Assembly (NCBI GenBank): GCA_964019425.1
Contig: OZ025830.1
Location: 62,001 to 126,000 of the forward strand
DNA length: 64,000 bases
From: Flectonema sp. DT1601
Taxonomy: Eukaryota; Euglenozoa; Diplonemea; Diplonemida; Diplonemidae
Direction of reading: 5' to 3'
The translations under genes were made by a program, and so were the position numbers. This document shows, piece by piece, positions 34,101 through 45,922 of this stretch. The notes beneath the pieces are model-generated. The model ran no database searches and was not told the origin of the DNA. It saw only the letters and a list, made by a program, of their open reading frames with translations. Position 1 is the stretch's first letter. Each line of letters begins with the position of its first letter.

Positions 34101-36254
34101 CAATAATTGATCACATTTACAACCATCACCTTCAACTGGAGCATCATGCTGACTAATTACCTTACAAGATGGGTCAGATAAATTCCAATAACCTTCACAC
34201 TCTGGATCATCACCGCAACATGCAACAGTTTCACCCTCACTAGTGTTACCAGAAAATAGTGGAGGGACTTCCAAGATTGGAATTGCAAGTGCTTGACACT
34301 CTCTTAGAAGGCAGGTACACATTATTGGAGGTTTCGTGTCTCTGTCTCCCATCGGAACTCCGTCTTCGTCGTATAGCTGAACCATTATTGGAGGATACAG
34401 GACTTCATGAAATCTTTTAAAAACACGACTGACGTCAGTATTCAATCCCCACATGAATGGAACTCTTCTAACACATTTATTCTCAGAGTCTCTGAAGTAG
34501 TGACTCGCACATTCATTGCATTGGTCACCACCGTACTGTGAAGGACATCTTAAACAAGTAGGTCCAGTCCATTGGTTTTCACACTCACATATACAACCTG
34601 TTTTAGTAGCATTAGCGTACTCATGATCAGATCTGTTGTTACAATGGAATGCTCTGTGGCATTCAATACAAAGTGGGTAGTCAACTCTATTCCCTTGACA
34701 TGAACCGCAGTTATCGCTCTCATTAAATCTTAGCGGGCACATCTCACAGTTGTCTCCAGTCCAGGCATTGTCACACCGACAGAAGCATTTTTCATTTCTC
34801 GGATCTGATGTCACCAATGTGACTCCGGAATTACTATCAGTCTGTGCGTGGTTATTGCAATCGTTTTCGTTAGTACAACGTCGACAACGGCCTTGACTGT
34901 TGTTGTAGCCAACGAAACCCGATTGACATTCATCGCAATCTGTTCCAGAGAATTCTGAACTGCAGGTACCACAATGAGCATCACTCCATTGTGATCTACA
35001 TTCACAAATGCAAGACGTCGCATTCACATTTGGGTAAGTTAATATAGCACGTCCATTGCAGTGCTCATCATTATTACAAGTCACACATGATGGGTAAGCT
35101 ATTCTACCAGGAGCACAAGCATCACAATTAACTTGTTCATATCTTGGATCACAAGAGTCACATGCAGTTCCATTCCATCTGTCACCACAACGACACTCAC
35201 ATGTCTGACCATCTGATGTTACACTGTCAGCATGACCTGAACAGGTTGTTTCTTTACGACACAGATCACAGATTGGATATCCGAACCGACCAACAATACA
35301 TTTATTACAATCAGAACCTTCATATTGACTTGGGCAGATCTGACATCTTTTAGGTTCCATCGGATCAATAGAATTTTGCCATTTATTCTTACAAGGATCA
35401 CATACGCAGTTATTTCCTACAGCTGTTGCAGTAGTTCCTCGTCCACCGCAGAATTCCTCGACGGTGCATAAGTCGCAATTAGTACCATAACGGTCTGGAG
35501 CGCAGTCTCTGCAGTTTGAAGCTGCTTCAAATCTTGAAGGACAATGATTGCAGTCACTTCCTTCATAGTGATTAATACATTTACATATACACTCACTCTC
35601 TCTGCCGGGTTCGTATGCAAAGTATTCACCTCTGTCATTACAATGGATAGTGTTGTTACAAGGAAGACAATTTACATTACTTTTATAATAAGCTGGTGCG
35701 CATTGCACATCGCAGTCATCTCCTATGAACGATGAAGGGCAAGTTTCACAACTGTCACCCGTGTAGAATTGTCTGCAGGTGCATTTGCATTTTCCGTTTA
35801 GTTCTCTAACAGAACCTCTCCCAAAGCAATCAGTTGTTGCATTGCATTGTCTACATAAAGGATAATCGATATAACCATCTGAACAAGTGTTACAATACGG
35901 TCCATCATAACGAGGAGGGCAGATGTCACAATTAGTTCCTTCATATTGATTAACACATGTGCAGTCACAGTTCTCTGTTAGTATTGTCAGAGTTGGAGTA
36001 GGTGGTGGTTTGTAGTAACAGTCACAACCTAATCCACAACTACCTGAGCGATTGAAATATCCAGCATCACTACACCTGGCAACCCTCTGTATTCTTCTTG
36101 CGTTTACAGGGATCGGATGGCAACCTTCAACGTCGGATCTCGATACAATAAATCCTTCTGCACAGTAATCTGGGAACCGCGCATCGTACTTGGCCTCACC
36201 GTAGCAGAATGATATGAGTGATAACCCAAGGATAGTGCGGGCTAGAAACATCAT
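31176..36254 (-). CDS. EGF-repeat-rich multi-TM receptor-like protein with internal B-box zinc finger
   Basis: Five exons: 36254-32781, 32713-32468, 32170-32102, 32038-31940 and 31835-31176, all phase 0, 1515 residues. A signal peptide starts MMFLARTILGLSLISFCYG. About ten laminin/EGF-like Cys-rich repeats fill ~45-625. A second Cys-rich module (CPEGLECYGH, LEGYWRKD) lies at ~815. The membrane part starts at ~898 (LLTIVMVLALVIGVVILV), with further helices in later exons (VSFTLLIDQL, VFFILYGLGIPVALA, WVLFFALILNLSFA). A long Ser-rich cytosolic tail follows. Between membrane segments, at ~1060-1085, is a B-box-like zinc finger (CEKCDFEWADFHCKECDVQ, then CGQC). This EGF plus multi-TM layout recurs in large protist surface proteins. 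The ligand is unknown. The ATG at 36254 follows TCTCAAAG by 16 nt. An in-frame ATG at 36308 would place that acceptor inside the frame, so 36254 is preferred. Confidence 0.82.
32360..32383. repeat. Poly-A run inside an intron (poly-T on the coding strand)
   Basis: About 24 A sit inside the 297-nt intron (32171-32467) of the EGF-rich gene, by far the longest intron in the window. Expansion of this run may account for part of its length. Confidence 0.85.
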
Positions 36255-36839
36255 CGTCCTCGCCCAACACCTTTGAGAAAGTAAATTAAATAAAAATTCG
36301 AAAAACATTAAAAACAGTCAAATTACAGACAGCTTTGCGATATTGGAATTAAACCTGAGAAATAATTATAACAACCCCATCAGTACATCAAGAACAGATA
36401 CAAAAGAAGAATAACAACTCTTCCTATTCCATAACGACACAGCTGATGAACATATGATACGAAAGTTGTAAAATAGATAAGAAGGACGAGAGTGCATCCG
36501 ACAAGGAAACCGACAGAAAGTGTGCCCCTCTCTGATTAGTCTTCCTGCGACTGCCGATTTTAGAAAGCAGACTCACATAACAGGGCGAAGTCGGCAAGAA
36601 GAAGAGGCTAGAAAACTTGGGCGTTTATTTAACAAAGAGTCAACTGGAACAGAAGTACTACTCACCTAGTCAGGAATCGTTAGTTTTATCTTCTGCCTTC
36701 TCAATGTGTGTACGTAGCGGTAACCTTGGTAACAACTACCAACAGTACCAGAATTGGATTATTTTATACTTCACAGCTTGAAGAACAACTACACAACTGG
36801 AGTACTTTTGGTAATCAATCTCATAACCCAGTCAACGAC
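36255..36839. other. Intergenic region with a possible 5' UTR donor
   Basis: No coding evidence. On the minus strand near 36665 there is a donor-like TAG|GTGAGT. If real, it could make a conventional 5' UTR intron that joins to the acceptor at ~36271, as an alternative to trans-splicing for the EGF-rich gene. It lacks the T at intron position 4 that all coding introns here share. Confidence 0.4.
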
Positions 36840-37896
36840 CTATAACACCTTCTGACGCTTTGCGGTATTTGTGTAAGGTGAGAGTTGCCATTCTATTTCT
36901 GCCTCCTTCATGTCTGCAGTACCTGTGTTATTATTAAGTAAATCCTAACAGTTCTTCAGTTGATCTCTTTAACGACATTCTTCAACACGCCTCAAGATAA
37001 ATGGAACATCGAATCCAGGAATTTGCCTCCCAAAAAAATAGAAAAACAAACCTAATTTAATGAGGTACGGTCTCATCTCAAAACGGGGTCCTATCTCCGT
37101 TAAGTCTACTTGCTTGCCAGTCTTTTTGAAGGTATGCTGACGGAAAGATACGTAACCGGAATTATTATCAAAAGATATTAAACGAGTGCTATCCTTACGA
37201 GTAACCTGTCATTATTGTTGTTTTGTTGTGTCAATAATCTCACTAAGGATAAATAAAATAATTTCATCATACCGGAAATAGGTTCTGCAGAACACTTTTC
37301 AAACGAATACCAAGTGGGGTGGTAAAATTTTCGAATGCAAGATGAGGTAGTTGTTGACTCATAGGACCACAACCTTCAATATCATGTCTAAGAACAGTAC
37401 CATGAATACCAATATGAACAGTTGGTCCAAGTGGAAGATGGGAAATAACGAGCTCATTCGGTTCTCCCCGTTGCTCATGAACAAAGACAACGTCACTGAA
37501 TTTCGCTGAACGAGCCTGTTCAATAACTTCTGGAACACCAGTAGAACCTCTGTTCATACGTTGACTGTTTGGGATAACGAGACGCATCTCCTTAGCGAAT
37601 GTCGTTAGTTTTTGACTTGGTGCGTGAGCTGTTGTAATTAACACTTTTGGATCTTCAACTCCAGCCAGCGCATACTCATCATCGATGTGCGACTTTGAAA
37701 CACCCGTCTCATCGTCGTCTAATTCCAAACGAGTTTTGTCTTCTCTCGCAAACTTTCTTAAATGCGCTGGGATAGGTTGCTTGTTATCAAGAGCTTCCTT
37801 TAACTGCGTCTTCCTGTCGTGAATGAAAGCTCTTTTCTTGTCCTCGCTCTTCGCAGCGAGGTATTCCTTTCTCATTCTGGCATGTTTCCGGAGCAT
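36840..37896 (-). CDS. IMP4: U3 snoRNP protein IMP4 (Brix domain)
   Basis: Three exons (37896-37273, 37205-37052, 36922-36840) give 286 residues, against 291 in human. IMP4 is part of the U3 snoRNP/SSU processome and helps process 18S pre-rRNA in the nucleolus. Match points: N-terminal MLRKHARMRKEYL; HIDDEYALAGVEDPKVLITT; QRMNRG; VHEQRGEPNELVISHLPLGP (Brix core); LTEIGPRFEMRPYLIKL; and the C-terminal WQLSPYTNTAKRQKVL. Introns are 67 and 129 nt with GTATGA and GTTTGT donors. A TTTTTCAG acceptor is 18 nt before the ATG. Confidence 0.97.
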
Positions 37897-38219
37897 TGTT
37901 TTGATCTAAGTAATCTGAAAAAGATGATTTATGAGTACTAATAGAAGAATTAATCGAGAATTCGATACTACTTTCTGTGTCATCTGTTTTGGTGAAAAGA
38001 AGAATTAATTGGCGACCTGACAAACAATATCCAAAAGAATGACTACCAAGACCGCTAAAAAGCTAGTGCCGCGGATAAAATATTCTCTCGAACTGTCACT
38101 CAGTTTAATTAATTTGATTATTTGTAAAAGCGATTTTCTTGAGAGTCAAATAATTCCTTCAAGTCGTTTGATATAAACGAAACGTTCGCAACATTTTCCC
38201 CCGCCCTTTTTTTTTTTGT

Positions 38220-39464
38220 TTAGGATCTCACGTAATTAATCTTTCTCTGCAAAAGCGAGTGAATTCTCTTAGCTAGATCCTGAACTCGTTTCGCAGCTGG
38301 TTGACTTAAATAAGACCCTTCACCACTTAAAAATACTCCCTCAGAAGGAACTGAAACTTCTGAAAGCCTTGAAGTCACTTCAACCATCTCTGCTTGGCCA
38401 ATGTTGTAGCCATTTGTTCTCTTTAATATTCGATAGGACACGTCTAGTGCATCACCTAATGCATCAGCAGAGTGCCAAACAAGAACACAAATAATTGAAA
38501 CTAAAAATGTTATGGTTGAGTAATGTGCTGGTTCAGAACTATCAACGCCAGTATGTTGCGGACTCTGTCGAGAAGTCTCTGCAAGACGTTTAGTTATACT
38601 GTTGTGGAGATACGACAGCTCGTAGTCATTTAGTTTTGTTAGACGTTTTACCATTCGTTGTAACACGGCAGGTGATACAGCTCCCAAATCAGGTGTGTAG
38701 ACTAGAATCTGAAATATAACATAAACATGAAGTCTATCCACTATTGACGAGCTACTCATTGTCCCAACAGTTCTTTGAACATTTCTTTCACTCCCATCGT
38801 GGACTAACTCAGAGTTGTTTATTCCGTAGCTCCGTAGAAGTCTTTCAGACATGTGTTCAGGTAGAGTCCATTTCTTCTTTATTAAACTCTTAGAGTCTGT
38901 TGGTGTCATGTTCCTTTTTGAAAAGGAAGCAGAAAATGCTTCCACATCACGAGCGGTATAGGGATGCCTACGTCGCTCAAGTGGATAACTCAGAGGAGGC
39001 TTATTAGTTTCATGAGGAGGAGGCTGAAGGCTGAGCGGCTCTTTTTCTTCGGGAGCACGACTGGGGGTTCCAGACCGAAGCCTTTTCAATGCGTGTCCAA
39101 CTGGCTGTCGTGAACCGCGTTTTGGGGATCGAGATTTTGATACATTTGGTGGTTGGTGAGGTGTTTGGGGATGCATTCGTTGAGGTGGAGCAGGTGGTGG
39201 GGTCGTTGATGGAACTGCCATGGCGCCCATTTGAGGCATTTGATTGAATCCTCCAACACCAGTCATTCCACCAACACCACCACCGCCACTGTTGTTTTGC
39301 ATCTCAAATCCCAGGCCCTTTGGGACTTCCATTCCTCCCATCATTGATGCAGTCATCATACGCTGCGCGTTTGCCATTACCATTTGGCACCATTGTTTCA
39401 TCTTTTGTATTTCTTTCTTCAATTCATGATTCTCTTCAGTCAGTTTTCGAACTTTTTCTTCCAT
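38220..39464 (-). CDS. Unknown protein: N-terminal coiled coil, Pro/Gly-rich middle, one hydrophobic segment
   Basis: 414 residues from the ATG at 39464. Residues 1-36 are a charged coiled coil (EEKVRKLTEENHELKKEI). Residues ~40-110 are Met/Gly/Pro-rich, ~110-190 basic and Pro-rich, and ~235-260 and ~318-338 hydrophobic (HYSTITFLVSIICVLVW), so a tail-anchored or single-pass membrane protein is possible. I recognise no family. A CAG acceptor with a T-rich tract lies 12 nt before the ATG. An upstream open piece (39576-39515) ending at a GTAAGT donor would extend the coiled coil in frame, but it has no ATG and its donor is atypical here, so the start is not fully settled. Confidence 0.65.
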   Translation of the reverse strand: MEEKVRKLTEENHELKKEIQKMKQWCQMVMANAQRMMTASMMGGMEVPKGLGFEMQNNSGGGGVGGMTGVGGFNQMPQMGAMAVPSTTPPPAPPQRMHPQTPHQPPNVSKSRSPKRGSRQPVGHALKRLRSGTPSRAPEEKEPLSLQPPPHETNKPPLSYPLERRRHPYTARDVEAFSASFSKRNMTPTDSKSLIKKKWTLPEHMSERLLRSYGINNSELVHDGSERNVQRTVGTMSSSSIVDRLHVYVIFQILVYTPDLGAVSPAVLQRMVKRLTKLNDYELSYLHNSITKRLAETSRQSPQHTGVDSSEPAHYSTITFLVSIICVLVWHSADALGDALDVSYRILKRTNGYNIGQAEMVEVTSRLSEVSVPSEGVFLSGEGSYLSQPAAKRVQDLAKRIHSLLQRKINYVRS

Positions 39465-39576
39465 TTTAATATTTTGCTGTTTTAGTTGAAAAAAGTTAGG
39501 AATCCGTTACTTACATTTTCTGAGAGTAGTTTCTGTTTGTTTGCCCCATCAACATAATTCCTCTCTTCTTGATGTG

Positions 39577-40167
39577 CTGTTTAAAAAACGAAGCTGATTT
39601 TTGAGACTGCTTAAAGATACTATCTTGTCGCAATAAACTCGTGGACTTCACGGTACACGTCACGATTAGGAATAGGGTTTCTTTGTTATTTCTACCCCTT
39701 TTTTTACTAAAATAGAATAATTCATAGTAGGTGACAGCTGAGTAGGCAACAGCAGCACGGTCACGATAACAATGCTAACAACACTACAGTCATGTGATGT
39801 AGTATAGTAGCAGTTTTGAGAATGGGTTACGTTGAACCCGATTAACCAGAACAATATTTTATTATTAATTAAGTAGTCGACTTAGTTAACAACTAATTAT
39901 GACTTTGAGCAGATCTCACTCTGAAAGAAGAGCCAACTGCTTGGTATTTGGGGGTACTTGTGAGTACGTGTTTTTCCTTTTTTTTTTTTTTTTTTTTTAA
40001 AAAAACCCCTTTCCCTCTTGAATGGAATCATGCATGAGCATTTCCAATACCGAATTCGTCAAAATATTTAACATCATACTCAGAGGTGAGCACCCTGAGT
40101 AGTAACAACAAGGTTAAAACATTACTTTCCTTCATTTGCAACGGAGACTTCCCTCTGCGTTCAGTAG

Positions 40168-40203
<36 letters not shown>

Positions 40204-40453
40204 AAATTGGAAACTTCGGGAAAAACGTAGCAAGATAAAAAAAAATAAAAGGGTGACCACACTTTTAAAAGCAAAAATAGAAAATAAAGGTGAAGGGGAG
40301 ATGGGAATTGGGGGAACACTTGGAGAACTAACCAAATCAACTAAAGGACCATCTTTAGCTCATCACTTCTACCTTCTGTTTATTTCGTTTGTTTGTTTTA
40401 ATTTATTTCTTTCTTTCTTCTTATCGTGCAATTTATTCAATTTCTTTCAGACT
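39577..40453. other. AT-rich intergenic region
   Basis: Holds a ~34-nt A run (40168-40201) and, on the plus strand, a very pyrimidine-rich tract just before the candidate small gene at 40454. No other gene seen. Confidence 0.5.
40168..40201. repeat. Poly-A homopolymer (about 34 nt)
   Basis: The longest A run in the window, in intergenic DNA. It makes a false poly-Lys reading frame on the plus strand. Confidence 0.92.
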
Positions 40454-40633
40454 ATGTTCGCTCTCGTTCGACAACACTGGGGAGGGGAAGGGATGTCTGA
40501 ACATACAGAGAAGTTCCTACCAGACACATCGAAACCCATCCTTTCGATAACACCAGGAGGGTTAATCCAAAGCTACAGGCAAAACACTACAAAACTGTCA
40601 TTTTTTTGTGCAGATCAAATAAAAATTAAGTAA
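40454..40633 (+). CDS. Candidate small plus-strand protein, 59 residues, unknown
   Basis: A long C/T-rich tract ends in TTTCTTTCAG at 40450, followed three bases later by an ATG and 59 codons to a TAA (MFALVRQHWGGEGMSEHTEK..., ending DQIKIK). The acceptor-ATG arrangement matches that of the minus-strand genes but on the other strand, between two minus genes. No family recognised and no membrane segment. Without transcripts it could still be chance. Confidence 0.4.
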   Translation: MFALVRQHWGGEGMSEHTEKFLPDTSKPILSITPGGLIQSYRQNTTKLSFFCADQIKIK

Positions 40634-40806
40634 TCACTGATTACTGCTAAAACTAATCCCCCGAAGTGATATTACCAATCTCCTTCAATGACGTAGTCGT
40701 ACTGAGTGCTAAGTAAGTAGCTTCTGATAATGTCAGAGCTGTGATGTTGGAATTGATAAATTAGTTTTATGAATAATAATGATAGTAATAAATAACATAC
40801 TCAAAA

Positions 40807-41814
40807 CTACATTTGAGGTAACATTCCCATCGTTGGAGTAGAGTTTCCCTGAGCAAGGGCCTGCTGCTGCTGCTGTTGTTGCTGCTGCTGCTGCTGCTGT
40901 TGCTGGAGTGCGGTAACATTTGGGTCTCCGATGTTGAGGAGAAGTTGGAAGAGCCAGCGACGCATTCCGAGGTCGTCTCCTAAAAAGTCAGCAAAAGTCG
41001 CGTCTCTCAACTGTTCAGGAAGACACTGCTTTAGAGCTTCTCTTGCTCTTGTGTGTTCCGACAGTCTGAGGTAACATCTGATAACGTGCTTAAGAAGTCT
41101 TGCTGGTGGCTTCTCAGGTGTAGTTGTCATCTTACCTAATACTGTAGATAATGCGTAGAATCTTTCTGGGGTTGAGCATAAGTACTGCAACCCGATATCA
41201 AATAATAAAATCTTCTGGACGATGAAAGTGGCCACCGTCTTCGACAGCTCACTTCCAGTCTCCATAATTCTGAGACAAAGTGGAATGATCTCAGTGCTGA
41301 GTAGGAATTTAACAACCTCTGGGTCATCAGCCTTTACTAAGGCTCCGATAACACCCAAACTGGTTAGCCTGAGGTATTCAAATGGTCTTGTCTTTGTACT
41401 TGTGTTTAAGAATGGGTACAAAAACAATGGAAGGTGTGCTCTGATGCACAACATTCTAGTTTCAGAATGGGATGCGACACATTGTAAAAGTGCTAATGCA
41501 TTGCACACTCTGTTTGATGCTGGTCCTGGTAGGTCAGCAGGCTGAAGCAGATTATAAACTGAGATCACTTCCTGTAACAATGCTGCCATTACTCCTACTG
41601 AGTACCAAAGGGTTGGCGCTAACTCTGGGTACTGTTCTCTCTTCTTTGACAACTCGTACAATGCGTGCTCTCTGTGATCAGCTACTAGCAATCCCATGAC
41701 GTTGGTGTACAATTTATAATTCGCCTGCTGTGGCTGCTCCGTTCCTGCTTCTTGAGGTTGTTGCTGTTGCTGGGTCCCTCCAGGGACGTGGTGCTGTGGT
41801 GGCATGTCACTCAT
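40807..41814 (-). CDS. CNOT9: CCR4-NOT complex subunit CNOT9 (RQCD1/Caf40)
   Basis: A single exon of 335 residues. CNOT9 is the armadillo-repeat docking subunit of the CCR4-NOT deadenylase and recruits silencing factors to mRNA. The whole Rcd1 domain (~33-300) is present and strongly conserved: [72 protein letters not shown] and [20 protein letters not shown]. Lineage-specific ends are an N-terminal Gln-rich stretch and a C-terminal run of 15 Gln (~304-318) from mixed CAG/CAA codons. A TTACACAG acceptor is 16 nt before the ATG. Confidence 0.97.
   Translation of the reverse strand: MSDMPPQHHVPGGTQQQQQPQEAGTEQPQQANYKLYTNVMGLLVADHREHALYELSKKREQYPELAPTLWYSVGVMAALLQEVISVYNLLQPADLPGPASNRVCNALALLQCVASHSETRMLCIRAHLPLFLYPFLNTSTKTRPFEYLRLTSLGVIGALVKADDPEVVKFLLSTEIIPLCLRIMETGSELSKTVATFIVQKILLFDIGLQYLCSTPERFYALSTVLGKMTTTPEKPPARLLKHVIRCYLRLSEHTRAREALKQCLPEQLRDATFADFLGDDLGMRRWLFQLLLNIGDPNVTALQQQQQQQQQQQQQQQALAQGNSTPTMGMLPQM
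40861..40905. repeat. CAG/CAA repeat encoding poly-Q in CNOT9
   Basis: Fifteen consecutive Gln codons (CTG/TTG on the plus strand). CAA interruptions break the CAG run, which usually stabilises repeat length. Confidence 0.9.
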
Positions 41815-42161
41815 ATTGTTATTGTGAACGCTGTGTAATAATAATATAAATACTTTAAACTAAACATTCAAACAGACTCCACACCACCAGATGTCAGCAG
41901 ATCTCTTTGCGCCTATTAAAATAATAACATAAACAACAAAACAATAAATATTTCATCATCTACGAGAAACATGACTGTAAAGTCAGTTCCTTAATAAACG
42001 AAAGCAGTCAAACAGAAATACAAAATAATAAACCGACTTGAAGAAGCAGTTTGCAGCTGACAAAACAAAAAAACAGAATTCGATTGAAAGTACAAAAGTG
42101 AAGGGATTCGGCAATCCCCTAAAATAAATTATCTAAAAGGATTATAGCTCTGCACTGATAT
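41815..42161. other. Intergenic spacer
   Basis: AT-rich spacer holding the CNOT9 acceptor signal (41831-41850) and the 3' region of the next gene. No gene seen. Confidence 0.6.
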
Positions 42162-45100
42162 TCAGCACAGCATAGGAAGTGAACAATTTTCCTCTACAGC
42201 AATAGGGACGTGTGCGAATACCTTCGAGTTGACGGATTTAATTTCACCTCCCGCAATGATAGGAGCTGTTTGAAGTAATTGTGATCGAGCAGTTTGCTGC
42301 TTTGCTCTGCAAGCAACAGCAGCATGGTCTCGATTACAGAGAATTAGACTTCTGGGAAAGGCAGAGGCCTTCCGGTCTGTGGAAATGCAAGACCCGAAGG
42401 TCGTTATAATCTTTTTACCACCAGATATTTGATTAGTAGAAGTATGTTGTTGTTGTTGTTGATTATTCGATACTACTACTTTAAGTAATCGAGAAATATC
42501 AGCGACTGGTGCTAACATTATATCATCATACAAGTAACCCGTCTGACAAGAAGTTGAAACTCTTAATTGAGCCTGAATCTCCTTCCTCAACATTTCTTTC
42601 ATTCTGGCTCTAAGTGTCGCAGTTTCTTTTTCGTAGAAAGAAACAAACATCATCATAAATTTCAAGTCAGTAGCTAACATTGCCTGGAAATCACTATCTC
42701 GACTAATCGGGGTGTAGATTTTCTTTCCTTTGCTTTCCTTACCGATGATGTCAATTACTTTGAAATTAGTAATTTTAGATCTCATCTGACAATGAGATAA
42801 TAATTTCATTAACTCCTTATGAACAAGCATAATCAGGTCTTTCAAGGCATTTGGTGTCCCAGAGTTAGCACTGTCGTCAAATGGGTTTGGGGGAAGACGA
42901 GGAGGTAGTGGTTGGTGAGGAGCACTTCTTATATTTTCTAGTTGCTCAAGTATCGAACCAGAAAATGTTTTTGAAGTTGGGCTGTTCGCCATCGGTGATT
43001 TCTGTTGCAAAGGATACCCCCCAGTATTGTGTGGATTATGTTGTTGTTCTAAACCTCCAACAGCTGACTGACTTTTAATAAGTCTCAAACTCTGAATGTC
43101 CTGTTGAAGAGTACGAAGCTGATGCTGATACGTCGAAATCTGTTCTTTCATCTTTTCCACTGAATGACTTTCATGTGATCGACTGTGTGATAAGTTCTTT
43201 GTCGAGGTATGTGACGACGATGAATAAAATGATCCATGACTACTAATTCCAACTGGGGTACTAGTTGGTTGAATAGCATCCTCAGAATTCCTATTTAAGT
43301 GAAGGAAAACTTTTTTTGACTGCACAGACTTAATTGCCGGTGAAACTACTCTCGCTGGAGCTTGCGGATAAAAAGAAGCATCTTTACCTCTTGGTCGCTT
43401 TCGACACATTGATGCCTGTCGTGTGGTCATCGCAAATGACATTCTACCGTCGCGTTGGTTATTTGACATCTTTTCCACACTTTGTTGAGCTGCAGAACCT
43501 TGTGCTACCAAACAGCTTCGAAGTTTTGAAAATATTTTTGATAATTTTACAGCAAATCGAACAACCGATTGATTCACTCGAGTAGCAGGTGGGAGGACTT
43601 GTTCTATCTCTTCAGGGGTTAGTATTATCCCTTTACTTAACTCTGGATCAATATTCTGAATTGGAGAGACTGCCGTCTTCAGCTCACCAATTAAAGTGGT
43701 GATGAGTATTTCTGACTGATTGGAAGAATCTTTTAATTGATTTAAACAAACTGAGAATTCTGAAGGCCACGACTCTTCCTCAACTGAAGAACGACCTGCT
43801 ATTCCCTGTTGTGGTGATGTTGGTGAGTTTGGTGAATATCTTTTGTCATCTGGAGAAGTTGCTTTTCTAACCATCGTTGCTTTTCTTTCACGAGATGGTG
43901 CTCCGCGTTGAGTTATTCTGGCTTCTGACATCCTAGTACGCGATCTACCTGATGGTGATAAAGTTGGTTGTTTTTCAATACTGTCAACACTTTCTCGTTG
44001 TTCCGTATCTTCTTGCTTTCCTGGTGTTGTAGTTTCTTCACTCTTTTCGCTACCACTTGCTCTGTTTTGTACAACACCATCACTGCTGTTAGCTACGGGT
44101 GATGTCCCCGTTTCCATTTGCTCTTGTGACTTTTCAGTGATTGATGTCTCTAACTCTTCTTCTTCAGTAGCTTTTTTGTTTTCTTTAATTGTTTTTCGAA
44201 AATTTTGAACTTTTCTTTTCATCTTTAAGTTGAACATTAGCGGAAGGGACAGAGCACTGATTCCTTTCATTGATGCAACAAGTCCCCTGTCATGAGAGAG
44301 CATTGTTGTTTGTTCTGTTGCCTGTAGGACTTTGTCTAAATATTGAGCTCGTTTGTTAGCCTTTAGAAACCTGTTTTTTTATAAGTTATTTTATTGTTTG
44401 ATAACTAAATAAACCTTCATGTGTATCACTTACATACCTCCTTTCAAGAATCATATTTTTTTCTCTCAACGTAGATGTGATTGTGACCTGTTCTTTGTGA
44501 GCTTCAAAGAGTTTTCTGTTCGGAGAAGAAGAAGAGTCTTCTTCACAATAAGAATTCTCTCTTTCGATCTGTTTGTTTTTAATTATAAACCTCAATCTAT
44601 TAAAGAAGAGACCATCATCTCTCAAATACATCAACACACACCGGAACGTATCCTTCTTCAGATCTCGCTTCTTGTTTACATCTTTCAAATTCTATCTTTG
44701 ATTTCAATTCTTTATTAATTGTAATCAAATCAGATTGTTCTCTCTTGTGGAGTTGGATTTCTGACTTGAGTCGAGTGTTCTCAGCTGTCGCGGCAGAAAG
44801 ACGAGAGGACAGCTGATCGAGTTTGTTACGGCTATCGAGAATTTCGCGGTCGAATCGAAGTCTGGCTGCTAAAGGAGTTTGAGAGAGAGAATCAGAGTTC
44901 ATGAAAGTGTCTTCGAGGATTTGAAGTGAAAGTTTTCTATCACTTTCCCTCGCAGCTTCTGTCTGTTCCAATGCGATATTCTTCTGAGAAAGTTGAGATG
45001 ACAGTCGACCAACAGTAGCTTTGAGTTTTCTTATTTCTGCTTCGTTCTTGTTTGTTATCTCCTCCTGTTCCTCTTGAGCTACATGAAGCTGCCTTATTTC

Positions 45101-45922
45101 ACTCTGAGCCTTTAAATACATTGGATGTGTTTGTACTGTTCCCTTAACCACTCCTTTGTATGCCTTTGATGATTCTTTCACTTGTTTGTGTAGAGAACGA
45201 TCTGTAACTTCCGCGAGGATCGTACAAATTCTTTTATAGTTTGATGAGGCCAACAGCGATTCTGTCACACGACGGTCGTTAGATAAAAAGACTTCTGCTA
45301 AATGAGTATTTATGATGTTATCAAGAGGATGTCGACAGAATAAATCATATCCAAGTGACAATAGCTGTAGTGGGTTTAATTCATCAGTAGACTCACATCC
45401 CTCAGTCTGTTCGGTTAGAATTGCTATTAAAGGAACGAAGAGATGGTTTTCATGTTGAAGAAGTTTTACTTTTACTGCCAGTTCATGTTTATTCAAGCAA
45501 CCGTTAACATCAACAAGAACCGTATTAAATGTTCCTCTTTGTAGTTGTTTGCTATTCTCTTCAGTGATGTCGTGAGTCTCTACGACTGAGAATCCAGCTC
45601 TAATTAGCTTTAGTCTGATAACAGTTCGCTGAAGTAGATTACTAGAAATTAATAACACTCGAGGAGTGTCATTTTTAACGACAGTTCCAAATAGGGTTCC
45701 TAAACACTTTTCATACAATTCGTGTTCTGTTAGTCCTCTTTTTAGATTCTCACCATCAACGGGTTCTGTTGAACATAATTTACGAAGTTGCTCTGCTGTA
45801 TCACTTAACGATGTTATCCTAGGTGGTACTGTCGGAAATATCATCCGAGCTGCTCTCGAAGGAGTTGGTAATATCAACTCCGAGTCCTCGTACTCCTCGT
45901 CTGAGAATGAGGAAAGCGACAT
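42162..45922 (-). CDS. Receiver-like (degenerate REC) domain fused to a long coiled-coil protein
   Basis: Three exons: 45922-44630, 44568-44438 and 44370-42162, in frame, 1210 residues. Residues ~86-213 fold-match a response-regulator receiver domain: RVLLISSN (strand 1), TVLVDVN with D138 at the phospho-acceptor place, PLIAILT with T170, and DLFCRHP where a KP normally sits. The acidic pair after strand 1 is SSN and the conserved Lys is missing, so normal phosphotransfer is unlikely. Residues ~270-435 are coiled coil. The rest is basic, Ser-rich and low in complexity, with a helical block near the C-terminus (KVIDIIGKESKGKK and following). The overall family is not recognised. Introns are 61 and 67 nt. 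A CCTCAG acceptor lies 11 nt before the ATG; an out-of-frame ATG sits in that leader. Confidence 0.78.

Noticed and set aside
39515-39576. Upstream coiled-coil exon of the 38220 gene
   Set aside because: It keeps frame and heptad pattern, but its GTAAGT donor breaks the GTNT rule of all other introns and it has no ATG. Left as an alternative only.
40136-40453. Plus-strand frame starting before the poly-A run
   Set aside because: Its start lies in intergenic DNA and its first part is poly-Lys from the 34-nt A run. Only the segment from the ATG at 40454 has a start signal.
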